Shown piece by piece: positions 47,008 through 56,705 of a stretch of DNA of 64,000 nt (positions are counted from its first letter, which is position 1; each line of letters starts with the position of its first letter). The notes below the pieces were generated by a model that did not search any database, was not told the origin of the DNA, and saw only the letters and a list, made by a program, of their open reading frames with translations. The DNA is from Clostridia bacterium (GTDB lineage Bacteria; Bacillota; Clostridia; Oscillospirales; CAG-272): the NCBI GenBank assembly GCA_017504245.1, contig JAFVRQ010000009.1, positions 1-64,000 on the forward strand. The letters are read 5' to 3'. The position numbers and the translations under genes are program-made.

Positions 47008-47451
47008 ATGAATAACTTTAAATCCTTGTTTGGTAAGAAAGACAATAACGATTACGACAAATTCTATGATCGTGAGGACGACATCTACGAGGGCGATGAC
47101 GATGATGTAACTCCTTACGGCGACAACAAAGAGGGCTTGTCGGTTGGCGGTGGCGCTCCCGTATCTCTTAAGGTTGTTAAGCCCAAGAGCTATGCTGATG
47201 CTCCCGCAATTGCAGATCATCTTTCCGCCGGAAGCACAGTAGTACTTAACATCGAATCTCTTGATAGAACAAGTGCAATCCGTCTTATCGATTTCCTTAT
47301 GGGTGCTGTTCACGTGCTCGGCGGCGATATGAAGAGTGTTACAAAGACAACTCTTGTATTTGCTCCCAGAAACGTTGGCGTAACTGACTTCGAAAACGTT
47401 GAGGAAGACGAACTCGAAGAAGAAGCTGACGCAGAAGATTACGAAGACTAA
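47008..47451 (+). CDS. sepF: Cell division protein SepF
   Basis: 147 aa. SepF polymerises and tethers FtsZ to the membrane. The C-terminal core begins VVKPKSYADAPAIADHL, with LDRTSAIRLIDFLMGAVH and TLVFAPRNVGVT. A long acidic linker (DREDDIYEGDDDD) precedes it and an acidic tail follows. The N-terminus (NNFKSLFGKK) could be the membrane-binding helix. GTGGAG lies upstream. Confidence 0.95.
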   Translation: MNNFKSLFGKKDNNDYDKFYDREDDIYEGDDDDVTPYGDNKEGLSVGGGAPVSLKVVKPKSYADAPAIADHLSAGSTVVLNIESLDRTSAIRLIDFLMGAVHVLGGDMKSVTKTTLVFAPRNVGVTDFENVEEDELEEEADAEDYED

Positions 47452-47456
47452 TTTCA

Positions 47457-48266
47457 ATGAATATTTCTGTCCCTGAAAATAAGGATCTCAAGCTCTTTTA
47501 TGCAAAGCTTGACGATCTTGAAAAGCGCGCTCTCGGTGGCGCGGTTTCGCACTCTGCTTTTTTGACTCCGAGTGAGGTTTATAAAGCAGAGAGGTATTTT
47601 GAGGCAAAAGGAAATAAAGATAAGATTTGCTTTTTTGGTGGTTATTTTGCCGCACAAAGAAAGCAAATCTTTCTTTTGCCCGAATATATCGTCGATTACG
47701 TTGACGGAAGCGATATTTTCGAGATGATAGACGAGGATTTGAATGCGTCGATTTGCGCTTTGAAAATAAGCGGAAGCGGTTTTCGTGAGCTTACGCACAG
47801 GGATTATCTTGGAAGTATTTTGGCGCTTGGTCTTGAACGCGAGGTTTTAGGTGATATTTGTATTCTCGATAATCATTCTGCTATTGTTTTTTGCAACGCG
47901 GAGGTGTCGGATTTTATCATTTTTGAGCTTTCTGCAATTGGCAACGATAAGGTTAAGGTTGAGAAGGTAATCGTTGACAAAAATATGGCTTCAACCCAGA
48001 AATATCAAGGGTTTACGGACACGGTTGCCAGCGAGCGGCTTGACTGCGTTGTGGCGGCTATTTTCAATCTTTCAAGAGAAAAAGCGCAAAATCTTATCAA
48101 GGGTGGATTTGTGGATTTTAACTATGAAACCGCAACCAAAATTGACGTAAAAGCAGAAGCAAATGACATAATCTCCGCGCGCGGATTTGGAAAATTCATC
48201 ATCCGCGATCTTTCACAATCTACAAAAAAGGGAAGATTGAGGTTATTTGCGGATAAATATATATAA
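47457..48266 (+). CDS. ylmH: YlmH-family S4-domain RNA-binding protein
   Basis: 269 aa. The C-terminal S4 domain starts ASERLDCVVAAIFNLSREKAQ; the N-terminal two thirds is the YlmH fold (LGSILALGLEREVLGDI). YlmH has been linked to rescue of stalled ribosomes in B. subtilis. It is five bases after sepF. The ileS promoter follows directly. Confidence 0.93.
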   Translation: MNISVPENKDLKLFYAKLDDLEKRALGGAVSHSAFLTPSEVYKAERYFEAKGNKDKICFFGGYFAAQRKQIFLLPEYIVDYVDGSDIFEMIDEDLNASICALKISGSGFRELTHRDYLGSILALGLEREVLGDICILDNHSAIVFCNAEVSDFIIFELSAIGNDKVKVEKVIVDKNMASTQKYQGFTDTVASERLDCVVAAIFNLSREKAQNLIKGGFVDFNYETATKIDVKAEANDIISARGFGKFIIRDLSQSTKKGRLRLFADKYI

Positions 48267-48274
48267 AATATATA

Positions 48275-48303
48275 TTGACAAAGTTTGTTTTTTGTGTTAT
48301 ATT
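48275..48303 (+). promoter_or_regulatory. Promoter of the T-box-ileS unit
   Basis: -35 TTGACA (48275-48280), 17-base spacer, -10 TATATT (48298-48303). Confidence 0.85.
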
Positions 48304-48309
48304 TATCTT

Positions 48310-48605
48310 GGTAATATAGGTGGCTATGACGAAGACGGTGTTTTTTGAAGGGCTTTTAGAGAGTGCGCGGATGGTGAAAGCGCATAGCGAGTAGGGAAGC
48401 ACAGATCACTTTTGAGCCGATTGCTGACTATAAACTCAGGCAATCCGTACCCCTGCGTTAAAGGGTTTGAGTGGCATTTTTGTTACAAAAGTGTTAAGGA
48501 TTTATGAACAAATCTTAACAAACTGTGAACTTTTAAAAATGCAAATTGAGTGGTACCACGGTAACTCCGTCTCAATGGTTTTTTGACCATTGGGGCGTTT
48601 TTTTA
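48310..48605 (+). promoter_or_regulatory. T-box riboswitch, isoleucine-specific
   Basis: Long leader with the classic elements: AGAGAGTGCGCGGATGGTGAAAG (given in parts: AGAGA and GGTGAAA), a specifier region with the isoleucine codon ATC at about 48404-48406 (GCACAGATCACT), and the T-box TGAGTGGTACCACGG near 48547-48561. The terminator CGTCTCAATGGT/ACCATTGGGGCG with T-run ends it. Uncharged tRNA-Ile would favour the antiterminator and switch ileS on. Confidence 0.93.
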
Positions 48606-48633
48606 TAGTAATTTTTTTTAAAGGAGATATATT

Positions 48634-51429
48634 ATGGCAAAGGATTACACAAGTTCCTTAAATCTTCCAAGCACAAAATTTGAGATGAGAGCAAATCTTC
48701 CCACAAGAGAGCCCCTTATGCTCGAATATTGGAACAGCATCAACCTCTATAATCAGATGCAGGAGAGACGCGCGGGCAGACCCACGTTCGTGGTTCACGA
48801 CGGCCCTCCATTCTCAAACGGAAATATCCATATGGGTACTTCCTTGAACAAAATTTTGAAGGATTTTATCAACAAGTCAAAGGTGATGGAGGGTTACCTC
48901 GTACCGTTCACTCCCGGTTGGGACAACCACGGTATGCCCATTGAGTCCGCTATCATCAAAAAGAATAAGATTGACAGAAAGAAGATGAGCATTTCCGATT
49001 TCCGCCGTCAATGTCACGCATTCGCCCAGGACTACGTTGACATTCAGATGGGTCAGTTCAAGCGTCTTGGCGTTGTTGCGGATTGGGAGCGCCCTTATCT
49101 TACAATGAACCCCGAATTTGAGGCGAGAGAGGTTCTCGTTTTCGGTGAGATGTTCAAGAAGGGTTACATCTACAAGGGTCTCAAGCCCGTTTATTGGTGC
49201 CCTAAGGACGAAACCGCTCTTGCAGAGGCGGAAATCGAATACAAGACGGACAAGTGTACCTCTATCTACGTTAAGTTCCGTGTGAACGATGATATGGGCA
49301 AGCTTGACGGCATTTGCGACAAGAATAACACGTATTTCATTATTTGGACAACTACAACCTGGACTCTTCCCGGTAACCTTGCTATCGCGCTCAATCCAGA
49401 CGAGGATTACGTTGTTGCGAAGGCAGAGAACGGTGAGTGCTACATCGTAGCGGAGGCGCTTCTTCCCAAGACGATGGAGGAAGGACAGATTGAGAACTAT
49501 GAGGTTCTTGCAAGGATGCCCGGTAGAGAATTTGAATATATGAAGGCACAGCATCCCTTCCTTGATAGAGAGAGTCTTGTTTGCGTGGCTGATTACGTTA
49601 CTATGGACAGCGGTACGGGTTGCGTTCACACCGCTCCCGGCTTTGGTGCTGACGACTATCAGACCTGCCAGAGATACGGCATTGAAATCATCGTTCCCGT
49701 TGACGACCGCGGTTATCAGACGAAGGATGCGGGCAAGTTTGCAGGTCTTTACTATGAAGAATCCAACAAGGCAATTCTTGAAGATATGGTAGAAAGCGGC
49801 GCACTCTTTGCATCAAAGGAATTCGAGCACGAATATCCTCACTGCTGGAGATGTAAGAACCCCATTATCTTCCGCGCAACACCTCAGTGGTTCTGCTCGG
49901 TTGATGCATTTAAGGACGAAGCGGTAGCCGCTTGCAAGGGCGTTCAATGGCTTCCCGAATGGGGCGGTGACAGAATGGAGCAGATGATCAGAGAGAGAGC
50001 CGATTGGTGTATCTCACGTCAGCGTCATTGGGGTCTTCCCATTCCCGTATTCTACTGTGAGGATTGCGGCAAGCCAATTTGCACCGATGAAACTATTAAG
50101 AGAGTATCCGAGGTGTTTGGAGCAGAGGGCTCTAACGCTTGGTTTGACAAGGAAGCAAGTGAGCTTCTTCCCGATGGATTTGTTTGTCCTCACTGTGGAG
50201 GCGTTCACTTTACAAAAGAGCACAACACTCTTGACGGTTGGTTTGACTCCGGCTCGTCACATTTCTGCGCTCCCGACCTCTATCGCGAAATCGGTGAAGC
50301 GGCAGACGTTTATCTTGAGGGTGCTGACCAGTACAGAGGTTGGTTCCAGTCATCACTTCTTACTGCGGTTGGCGCGGTTGGAAGCGGTGCGCCCTTTAAG
50401 ACCGTTCTTACGCACGGTTGGGTAGTTGACGGAGAGGGCAAGGCGATGCACAAGTCCCTTGGTAACTCCATCGCTCCCGAGGAGATGGTTGGCAAATACG
50501 GCGCGGATCTCGTTCGTCTTTGGGTTGCTTCGAGTGACTATCGCGTTGACGTTCGCGTTTCCGACAACATCTTCAAGCAGCTTTCAGAAACATACAGAAA
50601 GATCAGAAACACGAGCCGTATCATTCTTGCAAACCTTAACGATTTCAATCCCGATACGGATATGGTTGCTCTTGACGAGCTTTATGAGATCGACAAGTGG
50701 GCGCTCAGCCGTCTTAACAATCTTGCAAGGGTTATCCGCGAGGGCTACGATACTTATGAATTCCATACGGTTTACCATAGCGTTAACAACTTCTGCACGA
50801 ACGATCTTTCAAAGCTCTATATTGACATCACAAAGGACAGAGTTTACGTTGAAAAGAGTGACAGCAAGGCAAGAAGAAGCGCGCAGACCGCTATGTACCT
50901 TATCATTTCCGGTATGACGCGTCTTATCGCTCCTATGCTTTCATTTACCGCAGAGGAGATTTGGCAGGCAATGCCTCACTCAAAGGATGACGTTAAGGAT
51001 AGCGTATTCCTTAACCTTATGCCCGAATATTGTGAGGAGCTTACTTTTGGTGATATTAGTGAGCATTGGAACAAGCTCTTTACACTTCGTGACGACGTTA
51101 TGAAGGCACTTGAATTGGCTCGTGCTTCAAAGCTTATCGGTAAGTCACTTGACGCGAAGGTTACTATCTATACAACTAACGAGGAACACAAGGCAGTTCT
51201 TGATAGCTTTGCAAACGATCTTGCGACCGTATTTATCGTTTCGCAGGCGAAGGTCGTTGCAGGTGAAGGAGTTGAGGGTGCATTCGCGGAAACCGAAAGC
51301 GGAATTGCAGTTCTCGTTGAAAAGGCGGACGGACACAAGTGCGACCGTTGCTGGACATATTCAACCGAGGGTGTTCACGATGAGGACGGCTTCCTTTGCG
51401 AAAGATGCCGCAAAATTCTTGAAGCATAA
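48634..51429 (+). CDS. ileS: Isoleucyl-tRNA synthetase
   Basis: 931 aa class I synthetase. The HIGH-type motif is HMGT (66-69); the KMSKS loop reads AMHKSLGN (MHKS at 605-608), a variant seen in Clostridia. The editing domain is present (TTTTWTLPGNLAI, GTGCVHTAPGFG). The C-terminal zinc ribbon has CDRCW and CERC. GGAGAT precedes ATG 48634. Regulated by the T-box upstream. Confidence 0.98.
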   Translation: MAKDYTSSLNLPSTKFEMRANLPTREPLMLEYWNSINLYNQMQERRAGRPTFVVHDGPPFSNGNIHMGTSLNKILKDFINKSKVMEGYLVPFTPGWDNHGMPIESAIIKKNKIDRKKMSISDFRRQCHAFAQDYVDIQMGQFKRLGVVADWERPYLTMNPEFEAREVLVFGEMFKKGYIYKGLKPVYWCPKDETALAEAEIEYKTDKCTSIYVKFRVNDDMGKLDGICDKNNTYFIIWTTTTWTLPGNLAIALNPDEDYVVAKAENGECYIVAEALLPKTMEEGQIENYEVLARMPGREFEYMKAQHPFLDRESLVCVADYVTMDSGTGCVHTAPGFGADDYQTCQRYGIEIIVPVDDRGYQTKDAGKFAGLYYEESNKAILEDMVESGALFASKEFEHEYPHCWRCKNPIIFRATPQWFCSVDAFKDEAVAACKGVQWLPEWGGDRMEQMIRERADWCISRQRHWGLPIPVFYCEDCGKPICTDETIKRVSEVFGAEGSNAWFDKEASELLPDGFVCPHCGGVHFTKEHNTLDGWFDSGSSHFCAPDLYREIGEAADVYLEGADQYRGWFQSSLLTAVGAVGSGAPFKTVLTHGWVVDGEGKAMHKSLGNSIAPEEMVGKYGADLVRLWVASSDYRVDVRVSDNIFKQLSETYRKIRNTSRIILANLNDFNPDTDMVALDELYEIDKWALSRLNNLARVIREGYDTYEFHTVYHSVNNFCTNDLSKLYIDITKDRVYVEKSDSKARRSAQTAMYLIISGMTRLIAPMLSFTAEEIWQAMPHSKDDVKDSVFLNLMPEYCEELTFGDISEHWNKLFTLRDDVMKALELARASKLIGKSLDAKVTIYTTNEEHKAVLDSFANDLATVFIVSQAKVVAGEGVEGAFAETESGIAVLVEKADGHKCDRCWTYSTEGVHDEDGFLCERCRKILEA

Positions 51430-51440
51430 AGGAGATTATA

Positions 51441-52001
51441 ATGCTTATATGGCTTATGATAATGACCGGTGTCATATTTCTTGACCAGCTTACGAAATGG
51501 CTGACGGTTATTAATCTTGAATATGGAGAAACATTTCCTCTTATCGAAAACGTTTTCCATTTTACCTACGTGAGAAACACGGGCGCGGCGTTCAGCATAT
51601 TCAACCAACCCGACCAGCGTTGGATCTTTATGAGTATTTCGAGCGTTGCCATAGTTGCTCTTTCGATTTATTTGTGGTTTAATCGCAAAAAGGGAGCACT
51701 TCTTTGCGTTGCGTTGAGCTTTATCATCGGCGGCGGTATTGCCAATATGATTGATAGATGCTTGCTTAAATACGTTATTGATATGCTTGATTTTCGCCTT
51801 ATAAACTTTGCGGTGTTTAACGTTGCAGATTCGTTTGTTTGCGTTGGCGTTGGATTGTTTGCCCTTGCCGTTCTTCGTGAAGAATTTTTGGAAATGAAGA
51901 AGGAAAAGGCGGCAAAGCTTGCGGCAGAAAACGTTGAGGAAGTATCGGAAGTGGCGGAGCAGAACGAAGATGAAGAAAACGGTACTGACCTTAATAATTG
52001 A
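51441..52001 (+). CDS. lspA: Lipoprotein signal peptidase (signal peptidase II)
   Basis: 186 aa, four membrane helices. It removes the signal from lipoproteins after Lgt action. Catalytic aspartates lie in IDMLDF and FNVADSF; DQLTKW and VRNTGAAFS are family blocks. A charged C-terminal tail of about 45 residues extends beyond the core. AAAGGAG precedes the ATG. The end overlaps the next gene by 32 bases. Confidence 0.96.
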   Translation: MLIWLMIMTGVIFLDQLTKWLTVINLEYGETFPLIENVFHFTYVRNTGAAFSIFNQPDQRWIFMSISSVAIVALSIYLWFNRKKGALLCVALSFIIGGGIANMIDRCLLKYVIDMLDFRLINFAVFNVADSFVCVGVGLFALAVLREEFLEMKKEKAAKLAAENVEEVSEVAEQNEDEENGTDLNN

Positions 52002-52917
52002 CGATATTGGACAGAGAATTGACACAGTTATTGCGGAGCGCGAGAAGATCTCGCGCTCTCAAGGTGCAAAGCTCGTTGAGTCGGGTGCTGTGCTTGTCAA
52101 TTCAAAGGTTGTTGCCAAAAACTACAAGATAAGAGAGAATGATATAATTGAGATCTTTCACCCCGAAGTGCAGGAGTGCGAGGTAGAGGCGCAGGATATT
52201 CCTATAGACATTGTTTATGAGGATAATGATATTATCGTTGTGAACAAGAAATCGGGAATGGTTGTGCATCCCGCGGCGGGGAATCCCGACGGAACACTCG
52301 TTAATGCGCTTTTGTATCATTGCGGTGATTCGCTTTCGGGTGTTGGCGGTGTTGCGCGCCCCGGAATCGTTCATAGGATTGATAAGGACACGAGCGGTCT
52401 TTTGGTTGTTGCCAAAAATGACGAATCGCACATATCTCTTTCCGAGCAGCTTAAAACTCACTCGGTGAGCAGGGTTTATCACGCAATCGTTGTTGGTAAT
52501 CTCAAGGAGCTTTCAGGTACGGTTGACGAGCCGATTGGACGTCATCCCGTTGACAGAAAGAAGATGGCGGTTATCAAGAACGAGGCGTACACTTCGCGCG
52601 AGGCGATAACTCATTACCGCGTGATAAAGCGTTTTCACGGCTTTGATTACGTTCAATGCGTGCTTGAAACGGGCAGAACGCACCAGATTAGAGTGCATAT
52701 GGCTTATCTTGGGCATCCGCTTCTCGGTGACGAGGTTTACGGCGGCAATAAAACGCGCTTTCAGGCGTTGCACAAGGACTGCATTAGCGGTCAATGTCTG
52801 CACGCGAAGGAATTGCATCTGACTCACCCCAAAACCGAGGACAGAATGGCTTTTACTTCCGAGTTGCCCGATAATTTTAAAAGGGTGCTTGAGTTGATGG
52901 AGAAGACGTGTAGTTAG
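51970..52917 (+). CDS. RluA/RluD-family pseudouridine synthase
   Basis: 315 aa from ATG 51970, inside the lspA tail. N-terminal S4 domain (KISRSQGAKLVESGAVLVN), then the synthase core with the catalytic aspartate D138 in HRIDKDTSGLL and the GRTHQIRVHMAYLGHPLLGD block. Position after lspA matches B. subtilis rluD (ylyB). The exact rRNA site is not determinable. It ends with TAG. Confidence 0.94.
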   Translation: MKKTVLTLIIDDIGQRIDTVIAEREKISRSQGAKLVESGAVLVNSKVVAKNYKIRENDIIEIFHPEVQECEVEAQDIPIDIVYEDNDIIVVNKKSGMVVHPAAGNPDGTLVNALLYHCGDSLSGVGGVARPGIVHRIDKDTSGLLVVAKNDESHISLSEQLKTHSVSRVYHAIVVGNLKELSGTVDEPIGRHPVDRKKMAVIKNEAYTSREAITHYRVIKRFHGFDYVQCVLETGRTHQIRVHMAYLGHPLLGDEVYGGNKTRFQALHKDCISGQCLHAKELHLTHPKTEDRMAFTSELPDNFKRVLELMEKTCS

Positions 52918-52975
52918 TGAAATATGATACCGTACAATAAAAAAATAGTTTCTAATGCGTGAACGTTAAGAAAAA

Positions 52976-53130
52976 TATGACGCGTGGGGTAATTGTTCCA
53001 TTGCGGCTTCAACAACAGATTATGTCGTAGCTCATACAAATCTCATTAGATACCGTGGCTATTATTTTGACCAAGAAAGTGGTTGATACTTAGTTTGATT
53101 GTGGGAAGTTTTGTTAATGCTATTTCGCCC
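52976..53130 (+). pseudogene. Rhs core-domain fragment (gene debris)
   Basis: One frame reads YDAWGNCSIAASTTDY, then NLIRYRGYYFDQESG, an in-frame TGA, and YLV; a shifted frame continues VGSFVNAISP. These match the Rhs core (YDAWGN, RYRGYY, VGRFINA), as also found at 3897-4652. There is no start codon, no upstream shell, and stops and frameshifts are present. It fills the 247-base gap after the pseudouridine synthase. Confidence 0.8.
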
Positions 53131-53164
53131 AAATAAAAACAACAATATTGATGGAGGAAATAAA

Positions 53165-53953
53165 ATGAAAAAGATTACATCAATTTTAATTTTAGTCATT
53201 ATTATCAGTTTAACAGGTTGTAGTTCATTATCTGATGTTCTATCTGATGTCATTAATGATAGTCAAAGGGCTGTAGCAGTGGCTGAAGAATTTTGTATTG
53301 CTTTGTCTGAAGATATGGAAAAAGCTAAAGAATATTTACATCCAGATTCTACTCCAAGTAAAGATGAACTACAGGCATTCATTGAAGAGATTGAACATGT
53401 AAATAACATTAGTTTCTCTGACGGCGTTGCAATTATGGGTTGCGATCATATCAACTCAAATTCTTCTGACGTTACATTATCTAAAGTGAAGTATGCCTTT
53501 CCCTTTGAAATTGTTGTTGGTAATACAATTATAGAATTGTATTTTACAGTAACAAAAAATGACAACGTTTTTGCTATTTCTGATTTTTATCAAACCAATG
53601 TTTTGGAAAATAATGATAAATCAGAAAAACACGTAAAAGATTTTTGTAATGCATTAGCCACAAGCAATGAAGAAGCCCAAAAATATATCCATCCGAATTC
53701 ACGACTTATAGGTGAAAAATTTGATAGTTTCGTTGCTAAATTGGAAGAATTTAACGGAATTGATTTTTCTTCTGGTATTGAAATAAAAGAATGTAAAATT
53801 GTTTCATACACCCAACTTGCGTTATTGAATGGCGGAGATGAATATGAGTATAGGTGTCAACTTGATGTTGCCGGCAAAACTGTAAAAATGTTCTTTATTG
53901 TTTCTGATAATGATGAGGGATATGGGATTTATAGTTTTGGAGTAATTGAGTAG
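53165..53953 (+). CDS. Lipoprotein with two tandem homologous domains
   Basis: 262 aa from ATG 53165 (GGAGG upstream). Lipobox LTGC near 16-19. Two related halves follow: AEEFCIALSEDMEKAKEYLHP and KDFCNALATSNEEAQKYIHP, each ending in a hydrophobic beta stretch (LYFTVTKNDNVFAISDF; MFFIVSDNDEGYGIYSF). The shape is like small NTF2/DUF4878-type domains. Location after rhs debris raises the idea of an orphan immunity or rider gene, but this is unproven. Confidence 0.72.
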   Translation: MKKITSILILVIIISLTGCSSLSDVLSDVINDSQRAVAVAEEFCIALSEDMEKAKEYLHPDSTPSKDELQAFIEEIEHVNNISFSDGVAIMGCDHINSNSSDVTLSKVKYAFPFEIVVGNTIIELYFTVTKNDNVFAISDFYQTNVLENNDKSEKHVKDFCNALATSNEEAQKYIHPNSRLIGEKFDSFVAKLEEFNGIDFSSGIEIKECKIVSYTQLALLNGGDEYEYRCQLDVAGKTVKMFFIVSDNDEGYGIYSFGVIE

Positions 53954-53978
53954 CAATGCGTGGTATCTTTGTATAACT

Positions 53979-54018
53979 AAAAAACGGCTCTCGAAATTTT
54001 TCGAGAGCCGTTTTTATT
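53979..54018. terminator. Bidirectional terminator
   Basis: AAAAACGGCTCTCGAAA pairs with TTTCGAGAGCCGTTTTT; T-runs flank both sides, serving the lipoprotein gene and the convergent gpmI. Confidence 0.92.
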
Positions 54019-54022
54019 AGTT

Positions 54023-55681
54023 TTATTTTATTTCAATAATGGACTCATTCCACATATCGGGTGCTTCGTAGCCGAGGAGGTTAACCATTGTGGCGGCTAC
54101 GTTTGCAAGGCCGAACTGTCCGTTATCTTCCTTTACCGTGTAATTTTCAGAGTAGAAATTATCGTAGATGATGCAGGGAACGGGATTAAGTGTATGGCTT
54201 GTTTTGGATTTGAAGCTGCCGTCCTTTTCTGCTTTTGGCTGCTTTGTCTTCTTATCCATTTCATACATTTCGTCTGCGTTTCCGTGGTCTGCTGTAATAA
54301 GCGCAACGCCGTGGAGCTTATCAACAACGTCGATAATTCTCTTGAGCTGAAGGTCGAGCGCTTCCATTGAGCAACGGGTTGCCTGAAGGTTGCCTGTGTG
54401 ACCAACCATATCACCGTTGGGGAAGTTTACGCGAAGGTATGCGTATTTTCCGCTTTCAAGACATTCGATGAGCTTATCAGTGATTTCTGCGCACTTCATC
54501 CAAGGTCTTTGCTCGAAGGGAACAACGTCGGAGGGAATTTCGATATAGGTTTCAAGCTCTTCGGAGAATTTGCCACTCTTGTTTCCGTTCCAAAAGTAAG
54601 TTACGTGGCCGTATTTCTGCGTTTCGGAGATTGCGAGCTGGCTTACGCCTGCGTCTGTGAGGTATTCGCCGAGAGTGTTTGTGATTTCGGGGGGATTTAC
54701 GAGATATTTTGAGGGGATATGGAGGTCGCCGTCGTATTCGAGCATACCTGCGTAAACTACGCTTGGCACACGAACTCTATCGAATTTATCGAATTCTGCG
54801 CCGCCCTCGAACGCCTTTGAAATCTCGATTGAACGGTCACCGCGGAAGTTATAGAAGATAACGCTATCGCCATCGTTGATCGTACCAACGGGCTCGCCGT
54901 TTTCTGCGATAACGAAGGGGGGGAGATCCTGGTCGATAACCTTATATTCCTCGCGATAGGTCTCTACTGCCTTTGCTGCGCAGCAGAACTGTCTGCCCTC
55001 ACCGAGAACGTGCGTCTTCCAGCCGAGGTCAACCATTGCCCAGTTTGCTTCGTATCTATCCATTGTGATTTTCATTCTGCCTCCGCCGCTTGCGATGCGC
55101 GCGTCAAAGCCCTCACCGTTAAGAGAAGCGAGGAAATCCTCGAAGGGAAGAATGTATTCAAGAGCAGACGTTTCGCCAACGTCACGTCCGTCGATAAGGA
55201 TGTGAATTCTAACCTTGCTTACGCCCTCAACCTTTGCCTGCTCAAGCATTGCTTTAAGGTGGTCGATGTGGGAGTGAACGTTACCGTCGGAGAAAAGTCC
55301 GATGAAGTGGAGGGTAGAACCATTTGACTTTACATTTGAAATAAGCTCGCACCAGGTGTTTGAAGTGAACATTTTTTTGCTTTCAATAGAATTTGAAACG
55401 AGCTTTGCGCCCTGAGCGAAAACCTGACCTGAGCCAAGCGCATTGTGTCCAACCTCGGAGTTACCCATATCGTCATCGGAGGGAAGTCCTACTGCCGTTC
55501 CGTGCGCCTTGAGGGAAACCATAGGGTATTTTGCCATAAGCATATCGAGTGTGGGAGTATAAGCGCCCGCAACTGCGTTTGAAATTGTGTCGGGAGCAAG
55601 ACCTACACCGTCCATAACTACTGTGAGCACGGGACCCTTTACTCCTTCAAAATTGTTAAGTTTATTGAGAGTTTTGTTCAT
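54023..55681 (-). CDS. gpmI: 2,3-bisphosphoglycerate-independent phosphoglycerate mutase
   Basis: 552 aa, metal-dependent, alkaline-phosphatase fold. It interconverts 3- and 2-phosphoglycerate. VVMDGVGLAP carries the first metal aspartate (D24), and the phosphoserine is S75 in GNSEVGHNALG. Late ligands are in ITADHGNADEM and KTSHTLNPVP. GGAGG precedes the ATG. Somewhat longer than the usual 510 aa. Confidence 0.97.
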   Translation of the reverse strand: MNKTLNKLNNFEGVKGPVLTVVMDGVGLAPDTISNAVAGAYTPTLDMLMAKYPMVSLKAHGTAVGLPSDDDMGNSEVGHNALGSGQVFAQGAKLVSNSIESKKMFTSNTWCELISNVKSNGSTLHFIGLFSDGNVHSHIDHLKAMLEQAKVEGVSKVRIHILIDGRDVGETSALEYILPFEDFLASLNGEGFDARIASGGGRMKITMDRYEANWAMVDLGWKTHVLGEGRQFCCAAKAVETYREEYKVIDQDLPPFVIAENGEPVGTINDGDSVIFYNFRGDRSIEISKAFEGGAEFDKFDRVRVPSVVYAGMLEYDGDLHIPSKYLVNPPEITNTLGEYLTDAGVSQLAISETQKYGHVTYFWNGNKSGKFSEELETYIEIPSDVVPFEQRPWMKCAEITDKLIECLESGKYAYLRVNFPNGDMVGHTGNLQATRCSMEALDLQLKRIIDVVDKLHGVALITADHGNADEMYEMDKKTKQPKAEKDGSFKSKTSHTLNPVPCIIYDNFYSENYTVKEDNGQFGLANVAATMVNLLGYEAPDMWNESIIEIK

Positions 55682-55722
55682 TTAGAACCTCCAAAATAAA
55701 TTATATTTTTTCACTACCCTTT

Positions 55723-55751
55723 AGTATAACTTTTTTTGATGATTTTTGCAA
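55723..55751 (-). promoter_or_regulatory. Promoter of gpmI
   Basis: Minus-strand -35 TTGCAA (55746-55751), 17-base spacer, -10 TATACT (55723-55728). Confidence 0.7.
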
Positions 55752-55789
55752 TAGTTTTTGAGAAAAAATAAAATAATATTTTCACAAAC

Positions 55790-55818
55790 TTGACTTTTTG
55801 CGTTTTGTGGTGTATAAT
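55790..55818 (+). promoter_or_regulatory. Promoter of mrp
   Basis: -35 TTGACT (55790-55795), 17-base spacer, -10 TATAAT (55813-55818), divergent from gpmI. Confidence 0.8.
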
Positions 55819-55857
55819 AATCCAGTTGAAATTATCTTTTCGAAAGGAAGTATATAT

Positions 55858-56691
55858 ATGTCAGAGTGTACGCACAACTGTTCGAGTTGTTCACATAGCT
55901 GCTCGACGAAGTCGAAGCAGGATTTTTTAGAGCCGATTAATGCAAAATCGAAAATCAAGCACGTTATCGGTGTCGTTAGCGGAAAGGGTGGCGTTGGCAA
56001 GTCGATGGTGACTTCAACTCTTGCCGTTTTGATGCAGAGAGCGGGCTACAGGGTTGGTATTCTTGATGCCGATATTACGGGTCCTTCAATTCCGAAGGCG
56101 TTTGGAGTTTACGGTGACGTTGAGGGTGACGATAGCGGTATGATTCCGCCCGAAAGCTCTACGGGAATTAAGATTATGAGCGTTAATCTCCTTTTGCCCG
56201 ATGCGACGGCTCCCGTGGTTTGGAGAGGTCCCGTTATTGCGGGCACCGTTAAGCAATTCTGGTCGGGCACGGTTTGGGGTGATCTTGACTACCTTTTCGT
56301 TGACTGTCCTCCCGGAACGGGTGACGTTCCGCTCACGGTTTTCCAAAGTATTCCGCTTGATGGGATAGTTATCGTTTCATCTCCGCAGGAGCTTGTTTCG
56401 ATGATAGTTGAAAAGGCGGCTAATATGGCGAAGATGATGGGCGTTGACGTTATTGGACTTGTTGAAAATATGAGCTACGTTAAATGTCCCGATTGCGACA
56501 AGATCATCAAAATTTTCGGTGAGAGTCATATTGAGGAAATCGCGCAGAAGTTCGGTTATCCGCTTCTTGCAAAGATGCCCATTGATCCCGCACTTGCTTC
56601 GCTTGTTGACGCGGGTAGGATTGAGGATATGAACGCAAACTATCTTGATGGTGCGGTTGAGATTCTTAAAACGGTTAAAAATATAAAGTGA
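55858..56691 (+). CDS. mrp: Mrp/NBP35-family iron-sulfur carrier ATPase
   Basis: 277 aa from ATG 55858 (AAAGGAAG upstream). The deviant Walker A SGKGGVGKS lies at 41-49. N-terminal cysteines C4, C8, C11 and C15 (CTHNCSSCSHSC) resemble the extra cluster of Nbp35, and a CPDC pair lies near the C-terminus for the bridging cluster. The protein carries and transfers [4Fe-4S] clusters. A co-transcribed histidine phosphatase follows. Confidence 0.94.
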   Translation: MSECTHNCSSCSHSCSTKSKQDFLEPINAKSKIKHVIGVVSGKGGVGKSMVTSTLAVLMQRAGYRVGILDADITGPSIPKAFGVYGDVEGDDSGMIPPESSTGIKIMSVNLLLPDATAPVVWRGPVIAGTVKQFWSGTVWGDLDYLFVDCPPGTGDVPLTVFQSIPLDGIVIVSSPQELVSMIVEKAANMAKMMGVDVIGLVENMSYVKCPDCDKIIKIFGESHIEEIAQKFGYPLLAKMPIDPALASLVDAGRIEDMNANYLDGAVEILKTVKNIK

Positions 56692-56705
56692 TTCAGGGAA
56701 ACAAA

